Positions 1-5,287 of a stretch of 5,968 nucleotides of DNA are shown here, one piece after another; position 1 is the stretch's first letter; each line of letters opens with the position of its first letter. Below the pieces are notes generated by a model. It searched no databases. It saw only the letters and a list, made by a program, of their open reading frames with translations, and was not told where the DNA came from. The DNA is taken from assembly GCA_934663625.1 (NCBI GenBank), contig CAKUKP010000113.1, positions 1 through 5,968 on the forward strand, written 5' to 3'. Origin of the DNA: an uncultured Clostridia bacterium. GTDB lineage: Bacteria > Bacillota > Clostridia > Christensenellales > Aristaeellaceae. The translations under genes were made by a program, and so were the position numbers.

Positions 1-22
1 TGCTGAAACTTTCTTTCATCAT
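1..22 (-). CDS. Start of a divergent gene, cut by the left window edge
   Basis: Read on the minus strand, two adjacent ATG codons (22-20 and 19-17) open a frame giving MMKESFS before the window ends. An AGGTG ribosome binding site lies at about 34-30, roughly seven bases before the first ATG, which is the spacing expected for a real start. Only seven codons are visible, so no family can be assigned. Its position, head to head with ttdA across about 180 bases, would suit a regulator or another gene of the same pathway, but that is only inference. Either ATG could be the start; the upstream one fits the binding site better. Confidence 0.5.
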
Positions 23-92
23 ACAGATCACCTCAGTGTCTTTATTCGCCACTCCCCTCTAAAATCCTTTTGGTAATGCATATGTAATATTC

Positions 93-103
93 GCAGCAAC
101 TGC
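93..103. promoter_or_regulatory. Short dyad upstream of the ttdA promoters, possible operator
   Basis: GCAG-CAA-CTGC forms a perfect four-base-pair dyad with a three-base centre. It sits just upstream of the first -35-like box at 109, in the region between the divergent gene at the left edge and ttdA. The place is right for an activator or repressor site, but the dyad is short and could be chance. Confidence 0.25.
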
Positions 104-108
104 TTAAT

Positions 109-136
109 TTGACGTTGCGGCCGTGGTGCCTATATA
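109..136 (+). promoter_or_regulatory. Candidate upstream promoter of ttdAB
   Basis: TTGACG (109-114) is followed after 16 bases by TATATA (131-136); TATAAA at 133-138 with an 18-base spacer is an alternative. Both boxes are close to the vegetative sigma consensus. This promoter would start about 35 bases upstream of the better one at 145-173, so ttdAB may have tandem promoters. Confidence 0.4.
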
Positions 137-144
137 AATCGCCA

Positions 145-173
145 TTGACAAATATCTGTTTTAACTTTAGAAT
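145..173 (+). promoter_or_regulatory. Main candidate promoter of ttdAB
   Basis: A perfect -35 box TTGACA (145-150) and a -10 box TAGAAT (168-173) are separated by the ideal 17 bases. Transcription would start near 180 and leave a leader of about 25 bases before the ttdA ATG at 205, enough for the ribosome binding site and little else. Confidence 0.7.
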
Positions 174-190
174 ACTTATAAGAATTTTGG

Positions 191-197
191 AAGGGAG
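191..197 (+). promoter_or_regulatory. Ribosome binding site that fixes the ttdA start
   Basis: AAGGGAG ends seven bases before ATG 205. The same frame is open back to a TTG at 109, but that codon lies inside a -35 box and has no binding site, so the longer form is unlikely. Confidence 0.8.
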
Positions 198-204
198 CGA
201 GCCT

Positions 205-1104
205 ATGACTGATCCCCGTCTTATTGAAAAAATGACAGATATCATGGCAAAATTCGTCGCCTACAGTGGAAAAATTCTTCCGGACGACGTAATGCAGAAG
301 CTGACAGAGCTGCGTTCGCAGGAGCACAGCCCGCTGGCGCTGGCGATTTATGATACCATGTTTGAAAACCAGCGGCTGGCGAAAGAGCTGGATCGTCCCT
401 GCTGTCAGGACACCGGCGTGCTGCAATTTTTCGTAAAATGCGGTGCAAGTTTTCCGCTGATCGGCGATCTGGAAGCGCTGCTGAAGGAAGCGGTGGTGCG
501 CGCGACGTTCGCCGCCCCGCTGCGCCATAACAGCGTGGAAACATTCGATGAATACAATACCGGTCGAAACGTCGGCAAAGGTACACCCAGCGTATTTTGG
601 GAGATCGTACCGAAGAGCGACGGCTGTGAAATCGATACCTACATGGCGGGCGGCGGCTGCACCCTGCCCGGCAAGGCCATGGTGCTGATGCCCGGCGCGG
701 GCTACGAGGGCGTGACCCAGTTTGTAATGGACGTAATGACCAGTTACGGCCTGAACGCCTGTCCGCCGCTGCTGGTTGGCGTCGGCGTGGCGACTTCGAT
801 CGAAACCGCCGCGCTGCTTTCGAAAAAGGCGCTGATGCGCCCGATCGGCAGCCACAATTCCAACGCGCGCGCCGCGAAAATGGAACAGCTGCTGGAGGAC
901 GGCATCAACAAAATCGGTCTGGGGCCGCAGGGGCTTTCCGGCGCGGCTTCCGTAATGGGCGTGCATATCGAAAACACCGCGCGCCATCCATCCGCCATCG
1001 GCGTCGCCGTGAGCACCGGCTGCTGGAGCCACCGGCGCGGACACATCAATTTCGATCGCGATCTGAACTATACGATCACATCCCATAAGGAGGCGAAGCT
1101 GTAA
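205..1104 (+). CDS. ttdA: L(+)-tartrate dehydratase-type hydro-lyase, alpha subunit
   Basis: This 299-residue protein is the iron-sulfur subunit of a class I (fumarase-type) hydro-lyase. With TtdB it would remove water from L(+)-tartrate to give oxaloacetate in the cytoplasm. The whole chain follows E. coli TtdA (about 303 residues) as I remember it: CQDTG at 67-71, PLRHNSVETFDEYNTG at 105-120, MAGGGCTLPG at 147-156, NACPPLLVGVG at 184-194, and HPSAIGVAVSTGCWSHRRG at 261-279. Cys67, Cys186 and Cys273 are at the three positions that bind the [4Fe-4S] cluster in this family, each offset by four from E. coli; Asp69 matches the catalytic aspartate of class I fumarases. The segment around 67-80 is TtdA-like, not like clostridial fumarase alpha subunits, which favours tartrate over fumarate. 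Substrate is still inference: fumarate, mesaconate or another hydroxy-diacid is possible. The start is set by AAGGGAG at 191-197. The gene overlaps ttdB by one base, implying translational coupling. Confidence 0.9.
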   Translation: MTDPRLIEKMTDIMAKFVAYSGKILPDDVMQKLTELRSQEHSPLALAIYDTMFENQRLAKELDRPCCQDTGVLQFFVKCGASFPLIGDLEALLKEAVVRATFAAPLRHNSVETFDEYNTGRNVGKGTPSVFWEIVPKSDGCEIDTYMAGGGCTLPGKAMVLMPGAGYEGVTQFVMDVMTSYGLNACPPLLVGVGVATSIETAALLSKKALMRPIGSHNSNARAAKMEQLLEDGINKIGLGPQGLSGAASVMGVHIENTARHPSAIGVAVSTGCWSHRRGHINFDRDLNYTITSHKEAKL

Positions 1105-1721
1105 TGTCCAAAAAGATATTGAAAACGCCCATCTCCACGCAGGATCTTGAAGATATTCGCATCGGCGACATCATCTACCTTACGGGACACATTACCACGT
1201 GCCGTGATGTGGCGCATCGCCGCCTGATCGAGGGCGGGCGCGAATTGCCCGTGGATCTGCACGGCGGCGCGATTTTTCACGCGGGCCCCATCGTGCGCCC
1301 GATTGCCGGAGAGGATGGAAAATACGAAATGGTTTCTATCGGCCCGACCACTTCCATGCGCATGGAAAAATTCGAGGAAGAATTCATCCGTCAAACCGGC
1401 GTTCGTCTGATCGTCGGCAAGGGCGGCATGAAGGAAGGCACGCAGCGCGGCTGTGAAAAATACAAAGCGATCCATTGCGTATTCCCCGCGGGCTGCGGCG
1501 TGCTCGCCGCCACGACGGTGGAAGAAATCGAAGGCGCGGAATGGATGGATCTGGGCATGCCGGAAACGCTGTGGACGTGCCGCGTAAAGGAATTCGGCCC
1601 GCTGATCGTTTCCATCGATACGCACGGCGGCAACCTGTTCGAGGAAAACAAGATCAAATTCAATCAGAAAAAGGACACGGCATGCGCGGAAATCTGCACG
1701 CAGGTCGGCTTTATCAAATAA
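1104..1721 (+). CDS. ttdB: L(+)-tartrate dehydratase-type hydro-lyase, beta subunit
   Basis: This 205-residue protein is the second subunit of the class I hydro-lyase and contributes the rest of the active site. E. coli TtdB has about 201 residues. Family blocks seen: TGHITTCRDVAHRRL at 27-41, DLHGGAIFHAGPIV at 51-64, GPTTSMRM at 80-87 (substrate-binding threonines), GKGGM at 105-109, FPAGCGVLAA at 127-136, and CRVKEFGPLIVSIDTHGGNL at 159-178. The last block matches TtdB; fumarase beta subunits usually carry a DFPA-type sequence there, so this is the best evidence in the window for a tartrate-type enzyme. The ATG shares its A with the ttdA stop (TAATG), and AAGGAGG at 1087-1093 lies inside the end of ttdA, so the two subunits are made together. 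A strong terminator follows 10 bases after the stop. Confidence 0.9.
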   Translation: MSKKILKTPISTQDLEDIRIGDIIYLTGHITTCRDVAHRRLIEGGRELPVDLHGGAIFHAGPIVRPIAGEDGKYEMVSIGPTTSMRMEKFEEEFIRQTGVRLIVGKGGMKEGTQRGCEKYKAIHCVFPAGCGVLAATTVEEIEGAEWMDLGMPETLWTCRVKEFGPLIVSIDTHGGNLFEENKIKFNQKKDTACAEICTQVGFIK

Positions 1722-1731
1722 AATCAATACG

Positions 1732-1775
1732 AAACGGCGCGCACGGTCGATGATGTACTGTGCGCGCCGTTTTTT
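1732..1775 (+). terminator. Intrinsic terminator of ttdAB, possibly shared with the LysR gene
   Basis: A GC-rich stem of about 14 pairs (1734-1747 with 1757-1770, one G-T pair, core CGGCGCGCAC/GTGCGCGCCG) and a nine-base loop is followed by six T residues at 1770-1775. It lies between the convergent ends of ttdB (1721) and the LysR gene (1785). On the minus strand the hairpin is followed only by GTTTCGTATT, a poor T tract, so it should work best for ttdAB and less well for the regulator. Confidence 0.9.
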
Positions 1776-1784
1776 GCGTGCTGT

Positions 1785-2675
1785 TTACAGCATGTTACAA
1801 ACGTTTGTTACGCATTGAATCATGTTGCTCATGTGGCTGTACAGGCGGCCGTCCACGCGCCAGAACAGATTAATCGGCAGGCGTATTGCGGGCTCCAGCG
1901 GAATAAAACACAGCTCCGGCTTCTGCACCTCCAGCTTTTTATAGATCAGCGTAGACATTTTGCACGCAAGCACCATTTCATAGATGGTAGATAGCTGGTT
2001 GGTACGGTATACGAACCGCGGCTGAAGTCCGGCATCGGCAAACCAGCGTTCAATGATGCTCGGCTGCTGAAATGCATCGGTAAACGCCAGCAGCGATTCC
2101 TGCGCGATATCGTTTGGACGTATGTGCTCTGCCTGCGCCAGCGGATGATCCGGCGCTACGCAATAGCCGAATTCCAGATCCGCAATCTGGATGCTGTGGT
2201 AATCGTGCTGCAATGGATCTGTATATTTTGTGGCATCGCTCAGGATGATCATATCCAGTTCGTGCTTATACAGCTTTTCGAACAGGTTATAGCGTCCGTC
2301 CTCGAACAGCTTGAGTTCTACTTCCGGATGTTCCCACGCGAATCGATTCACGATCGACGGCAGAAATATCGAAGCCAGCATGGGCGATATGCCCAGCATA
2401 ATGTGGTTGCGCTGGTTGGATAAATCGCTCATGGCGCTGCCCAGATTATCCGCGTGGATCAGAAAATCATCCGCGAGCGAGAGCAGATAGCTGCCCTCCT
2501 GCGTCAGGATCAATCTTTTGCCGATGCGCTCAAACAGCTGCACATTGTATTCGCGTTCCAGTTCCTTGATGGCGGAGGATATCGCGGGCTGCGTGATGTT
2601 CAAAACCATCGACGCGCGCGAAATGCTGCCCAGCTTGCAAACGGTCTGGAAATATTTCAGCTGCATCAGCGTCAT
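1785..2675 (-). CDS. LysR-family transcriptional regulator
   Basis: This is a 296-residue protein of typical LysR length. The N-terminal winged helix-turn-helix runs from about residue 1 to 60: MTLMQLKYFQTV opening, SISRASMVLNITQPAISSAI at 17-36 as the helix-turn-helix, then LEREYNVQLFERIGKRLILTQEG. A linker helix (about 62-90) leads to a two-lobed effector domain (about 92-296) starting IMLGISPML. Such proteins bind as tetramers to T-N11-A dyads and respond to a small molecule, often the substrate of the neighbouring pathway. It is divergent from the URO-D/TRAP operon and convergent with ttdAB. By the usual LysR pattern its first target would be the divergent operon and its own promoter; control of ttdAB is possible, since E. 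coli ttdAB is controlled by a LysR protein. I chose ATG 2675 because the G-rich binding site at 2688-2678 precedes it; ATG 2690 would add MGVGD but has no binding site. The ligand is unknown. Confidence 0.93.
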   Translation of the reverse strand: MTLMQLKYFQTVCKLGSISRASMVLNITQPAISSAIKELEREYNVQLFERIGKRLILTQEGSYLLSLADDFLIHADNLGSAMSDLSNQRNHIMLGISPMLASIFLPSIVNRFAWEHPEVELKLFEDGRYNLFEKLYKHELDMIILSDATKYTDPLQHDYHSIQIADLEFGYCVAPDHPLAQAEHIRPNDIAQESLLAFTDAFQQPSIIERWFADAGLQPRFVYRTNQLSTIYEMVLACKMSTLIYKKLEVQKPELCFIPLEPAIRLPINLFWRVDGRLYSHMSNMIQCVTNVCNML

Positions 2676-2677
2676 GT

Positions 2678-2688
2678 CCCCCACCCCC
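2678..2688 (-). promoter_or_regulatory. Unusual G-rich ribosome binding site of the LysR gene
   Basis: The minus strand reads GGGGGTGGGGG followed by AC and ATG. The distal G-run is seven bases from the ATG at 2675, a normal spacing; the proximal run is only two bases away. An in-frame ATG at 2690 lies directly upstream and has no binding site of its own. The run is a departure from AGGAGG and may give weak translation, which would suit a regulator. Confidence 0.55.
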
Positions 2689-2728
2689 ATTTTGGATTGT
2701 GATCCGGCACAAAATCCGTCACAGGTTC

Positions 2729-2737
2729 AGTATAGCA
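2729..2737 (-). promoter_or_regulatory. Extended -10 promoter of the LysR gene
   Basis: On the minus strand, TGC-TATACT (2737-2729) is an extended -10 element. No good -35 box lies 16-18 bases upstream (the place reads ATATAA), which fits an extended -10 promoter. Transcription would start near 2722, giving a leader of about 47 bases. Confidence 0.55.
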
Positions 2738-2738
2738 C

Positions 2739-2757
2739 ATATAAGTTAAATTTATAT
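2739..2757. promoter_or_regulatory. AT-rich dyad with T-N11-A core, candidate LysR binding site
   Basis: ATATAA at 2739-2744 and TTATAT at 2752-2757 are inverted copies around a seven-base centre. Inside the dyad, T2742 to A2754 has the T-N11-A form known for LysR sites. It lies next to the regulator's own -10 box, so binding could cause autoregulation. AT-rich DNA makes chance dyads common, so the call is tentative. Confidence 0.45.
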
Positions 2758-2762
2758 ATAAC

Positions 2763-2779
2763 AAAATATTATATATTTT
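2763..2779. promoter_or_regulatory. AT-rich dyad overlapping the -35 box of the URO-D/TRAP operon
   Basis: AAAATAT (2763-2769) and ATATTTT (2773-2779) are perfect seven-base inverted copies around TAT. The dyad overlaps the first three bases of the -35 box at 2777-2782, the place where the activation site of a LysR protein usually lies. Its centre is 23 bases from that of the dyad at 2739-2757, about two helical turns, so one tetramer could span both. Confidence 0.45.
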
Positions 2780-2805
2780 ACATTATTGATTACATGTGCT
2801 ACAAT
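2777..2805 (+). promoter_or_regulatory. Promoter of the URO-D/TRAP operon
   Basis: TTTACA (2777-2782) and TACAAT (2800-2805) are separated by 17 bases, each one mismatch from consensus, and the -10 box is preceded by TGC as an extended element. Transcription would start near 2812 and give a leader of about 96 bases. Confidence 0.7.
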
Positions 2806-2869
2806 AAAGGCAAGTTCCGCAGGAGTTCAAATTGTGTCGAATATGGCCCAAATTCAAAATCACTTTTGT

Positions 2870-2892
2870 GTACAAATGCGGATATATTGTAC
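2870..2892 (+). promoter_or_regulatory. Leader hairpin directly before the ribosome binding site
   Basis: GTACAA (2870-2875) and TTGTAC (2887-2892) can pair as a six-base stem with an 11-base loop. The stem ends one base before the GAAGGGGG binding site. It is weak and AT-rich; it may only keep the site exposed, or it may be chance. Confidence 0.3.
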
Positions 2893-2907
2893 GAAGGGGG
2901 TATTATT

Positions 2908-4182
2908 ATGCAAAGAGCAGGTAAGTTATCGCTATCAGAGCGGGAAACCCTGCAAAACCTGGGTCGTCAGCTGCGCGAGATTTCGGAGCTGCCGGTCATG
3001 GAAACCAACCGCAACCTCTGGCGCGCGGTAAACGATGGAAAAATGATTCGTCCCGTGCTGGTCGCGCGCGATTATCCGGTATGTCTGCTGAGCGAGGGCC
3101 CGGATTCCATCCATCCCACCATCGAAGATCCGTACTGGCAGCGCCGCGAAATGGAAATGAAGCTGGCCATTTACGAATGGAAGCACATGCCGCTGGATCG
3201 CGTGATCGAGCCCTACATCGAAGTGCCCTGCGAAGTTACGGATACCAACGTAGGCCTGCGCATGTCCAGCTATCCCGCCAAGTGGAACAAGATGGAGGAT
3301 CTGGACAAGGCATACGCCTTCAATCAGGTGCTCTTCCCCGATACCAACGTAGAAGAACTGATCAAAATGCCGTGCGTTACCTATCACGAGGCGGAAACCC
3401 GTGAAAACTACGAACGCATGTGCGAAATTATGGATGGCATCATCGATGTGAAGCTGTTCGGCATCAACAATTTCCGTTACGCCATGTTCGACGATATCTT
3501 CGCCTGGACGACGATTGACGAGGGCATGTATTACCTGATCGATGAACCGGAGCTTTTGCAGGCCGCTGCGAAGCGCTATACGCAGTGCTTCATCAGCCGC
3601 GCCAAGCAGTATGAAGCGCTGGGCATCCTCAGCTCCAACAACAACAATTCCTACATCGGCAACGGCGGCTACGGTTATTCCAATGAACTTGCAGTACCTC
3701 CGGCGAGCGGCATTGGCGCAAAGCTGAAGGACATCTGGGGCGTATGCCAGGATCAGATTTTCACTTCCGTATCCCCGCAGACGAGCCATGATTTTGCATT
3801 CGTCAATGAAAAACCGTGGGCGGACATGTTCCCGCGCATCTATTACGGCTGCTGCGAGCGCACGGATCACAAGGTGAAGGAGCTGGGCGTATTCGATAAC
3901 CTGCGCAAGTTCACCGTATCGCCCTTCGCCAATCAGCAGGCGGCGATGGAAAAGATGGGCTCCAAATACGTCGTTTCCTTCAAGCCCAATTCCGTATATC
4001 TGAATCTGAATCCCATGGGCGAGGACAAGCTGCGCACCGAGCTGGAAAACGTATGCAAATGGGCGCGCGAATACAACAACAACGTCGAAATCGTTATGAA
4101 AACCATCGTTACCCTGAACCATGAGCCGCAGCGGCTGTGGAGATGGTGCGAAATGGCGACCGATATCATCAAGAACTACTGA
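2908..4182 (+). CDS. Uroporphyrinogen decarboxylase (URO-D)-fold protein of unknown reaction
   Basis: This 424-residue cytoplasmic protein appears to belong to the URO-D/MtaA/MetE-like TIM-barrel superfamily, which holds uroporphyrinogen decarboxylase and zinc- and corrinoid-dependent methyltransferases. Family-like parts are TSHDFAFVNEKPW at 292-304, RIYYGCCERTDHKV at 310-323, and a C-terminal EIVMKTIVTLNHEPQRLWRW at 394-413. GCCE (314-317) sits where methyltransferase members carry zinc-binding Cys residues. The later block, often THTC or similar in related proteins, reads IVTL here, so the usual distal Cys is missing; Cys414 lies nearby. The protein is longer than true HemE (about 340-360 residues) because of an N-terminal region of about 80-100 residues, and no haem genes are near. 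The start is ATG 2908 with GAAGGGGG at 2893-2900; the open frame upstream has no binding site. It is the first gene of an operon with a TAXI transporter, 33 bases upstream of the binding-protein gene. A methyl transfer or decarboxylation on an imported compound is inference; no corrinoid protein is visible. Confidence 0.8.
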   Translation: MQRAGKLSLSERETLQNLGRQLREISELPVMETNRNLWRAVNDGKMIRPVLVARDYPVCLLSEGPDSIHPTIEDPYWQRREMEMKLAIYEWKHMPLDRVIEPYIEVPCEVTDTNVGLRMSSYPAKWNKMEDLDKAYAFNQVLFPDTNVEELIKMPCVTYHEAETRENYERMCEIMDGIIDVKLFGINNFRYAMFDDIFAWTTIDEGMYYLIDEPELLQAAAKRYTQCFISRAKQYEALGILSSNNNNSYIGNGGYGYSNELAVPPASGIGAKLKDIWGVCQDQIFTSVSPQTSHDFAFVNEKPWADMFPRIYYGCCERTDHKVKELGVFDNLRKFTVSPFANQQAAMEKMGSKYVVSFKPNSVYLNLNPMGEDKLRTELENVCKWAREYNNNVEIVMKTIVTLNHEPQRLWRWCEMATDIIKNY

Positions 4183-4202
4183 TCGAATTTGAATATATAA
4201 GT

Positions 4203-4208
4203 GGAGGT
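4203..4208 (+). promoter_or_regulatory. Ribosome binding site that fixes the TAXI protein start
   Basis: GGAGGT is seven bases before ATG 4216. A GTG at 4201 is in frame but overlaps this site, so it is not the start. The 33-base gap from the URO-D-like gene holds no terminator, consistent with one transcript. Confidence 0.85.
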
Positions 4209-4215
4209 ATTCAAC

Positions 4216-5181
4216 ATGAAAGGAAATTTCGCACGCATTCTGGCGGTTCTTTGCGTTCTGGCAATGCTGATGATGGGCTGTGCAAGCGCTTCTTCCGTTC
4301 GCAGTCTTACGATCCTCACCGGTCCTTCCGGCGGCACGATGGAAATCGTTGGCGCGGCAGCGATCGAACTGTTTAAGGCGGCGCTTCCCGACGTACAGTT
4401 TTCTTCCGTTCCCAGCACCGGCAGCGCGGTAAACGTAATGATGATGGCGGCGGGCGAAGGCGAGTTGGGCATCATCACCGCCGATACGCTGGCGGCATCC
4501 GGCAAGGGCGAAGCGCCGTTCTCCGAGCCGGTCAGCGGTCTGATGTCCCTGTGCGCGCTCTATCCGAACACGATCCAGCTCTGGGCGCTTCCTTCCGCCA
4601 ACATCAAGGATTTCTCCGATCTGGCGGGCAAGACGTTCACCTGCGGTCAGTACGGCGGCGGCCCCTATCAGCCCTGCATGAACATGCTGACCACCTTCGG
4701 CATGACCGAGGATGATGTAAACATTACGCCTCTGGCGTGGGGCGAAGCCACCAGCAATCTGCAGGATGGCAATATCGACGCCGTATTCTGGACGACCTCC
4801 TATCCGGCGGCGGGCATCGTAAACGCGTCCGTTGGCCGCGATTTCGAACTGGTGCAGATCAACCGAGATAAGCTGGCGGAATATAAGAACACCTATGAAG
4901 GCTGGGTGGATATCACGATCCCCGCCGGTACCTACACCTTCCAGAAGGAAGATGTATACACGCTGGGCACGCCGAACCTGCTGGTTGTCCGCGAAGATGT
5001 CCCCGAAGACGTTGTATACGAACTGACCAAGGCGATCTGCGAAAACTATGATGCGCTGGGTTCCGCGCACGCGCTTATGAAGAACCTGAACGATAAAACC
5101 GTCGCACAGGGTCTGGTTTGCGGTATCCATCCCGGCGCGCTGCGCTACTATCAGGAAAAGGGCATCAATTTCGAAAACTGA
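4216..5181 (+). CDS. TAXI-family TRAP transporter solute-binding lipoprotein
   Basis: This 321-residue protein is the extracytoplasmic receptor of a tripartite ATP-independent (TRAP) transporter, which uses an ion gradient to import mostly organic acids. Residues 1-22 form a lipoprotein leader: a basic MKGNFAR start, a hydrophobic stretch, and MMGC with Cys22 as the lipid-anchored residue. Met at -3 of the lipobox is unusual but tolerable. The mature part starts SLTILTGPSGGTMEIVGAAA (30-49), the glycine-rich opening of TAXI receptors, and ends with GIHPGALRYYQEKGI (303-317), a TAXI signature. ADTLAAS (89-95), FSDLAGKT (133-140) and IDAVFWTTSYPAAGI (187-201) are further family blocks. Known TAXI substrates include glutamate and 2-oxoglutarate; here the ligand is unknown. 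Besides Cys22 the mature protein has Cys113, 143, 154, 275 and 302, more than usual for an exported protein. The permease gene follows after 106 structured bases. Confidence 0.92.
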   Translation: MKGNFARILAVLCVLAMLMMGCASASSVRSLTILTGPSGGTMEIVGAAAIELFKAALPDVQFSSVPSTGSAVNVMMMAAGEGELGIITADTLAASGKGEAPFSEPVSGLMSLCALYPNTIQLWALPSANIKDFSDLAGKTFTCGQYGGGPYQPCMNMLTTFGMTEDDVNITPLAWGEATSNLQDGNIDAVFWTTSYPAAGIVNASVGRDFELVQINRDKLAEYKNTYEGWVDITIPAGTYTFQKEDVYTLGTPNLLVVREDVPEDVVYELTKAICENYDALGSAHALMKNLNDKTVAQGLVCGIHPGALRYYQEKGINFEN

Positions 5182-5191
5182 TCCAAACGCA

Positions 5192-5267
5192 TGATCGCGG
5201 ATATGGCGGGGGGCTATCCCCCGCGCATATCCCGTATCCGCATAATCGTACTCGTCAGCTGCGATCA
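5192..5267 (+). ncRNA. Structured intercistronic RNA between receptor and permease genes
   Basis: The core is a strong hairpin: ATATG plus GCGGGGG (5201-5212) pairs with CCCCCGC plus CATAT (5218-5230), with one bulged G at 5225 and loop GCTAT. Two outer pairings are possible: GCGGATA (5197-5203) with TATCCGC (5235-5241), which competes with the lower stem, and TGATCGC (5192-5198) with GCGATCA (5261-5267). No T tract follows, so it is not a normal terminator. Such elements after a binding-protein gene often protect the upstream mRNA and give more receptor than permease; that role is inferred here. Confidence 0.6.
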
Positions 5268-5287
5268 CAAATGAAGGGGGAAAATTG

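Larger units (their letters stand above)
2733..2801. repeat. Inverted repeat joining the two divergent promoters
   Basis: TAGCACAT at 2733-2740 and ATGTGCTA at 2794-2801 are perfect eight-base inverted copies, 53 bases apart, centred at 2767. Each arm overlaps the -10 region of one of the opposing promoters. Extending outward, the two 16-base promoter segments agree at 13 positions when read in their own direction. Confidence 0.75.

Noticed and set aside
130..1086. A 318-codon minus-strand frame opposite ttdA
   Set aside because: It is codon-aligned with ttdA and explained by the same codon preference. ttdA has clear family motifs; the antisense product has none. The same holds for the frame at 1068-1727 opposite ttdB.
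205..1721. Split class I fumarase
   Set aside because: The sequence blocks at alpha 67-80 and beta 159-178 follow tartrate dehydratase more closely than fumarase. Activity on fumarate cannot be excluded from sequence alone.
2518..2907. N-terminal extension of the URO-D-like protein by 130 codons
   Set aside because: The extension runs through the promoter region and into the antisense of the LysR gene. ATG 2908 has a strong binding site and begins a family-like sequence.
2834..3031. Short frame in the leader starting GTG after AGGAG, running into the URO-D-like gene
   Set aside because: It overlaps the main gene by over 120 bases in another frame and its product has no recognisable feature. 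Noted only as a weak possibility for control of translation.
2908..4182. True haem-pathway uroporphyrinogen decarboxylase (HemE)
   Set aside because: The protein is longer than HemE, has the GCCE motif not expected in HemE, lacks recognisable HemE N-terminal blocks, and has transport genes instead of haem genes as neighbours.
2935..5268. A 777-codon open frame on the minus strand covering the URO-D-like and TAXI genes
   Set aside because: Its codons lie exactly opposite the codons of the two real genes, which share one frame. Stops there would need TTA, CTA or TCA in the sense strand, and these genes rarely use those codons. The product is rich in Arg, His and Ala with no recognisable domain, and there is no suitable binding site.
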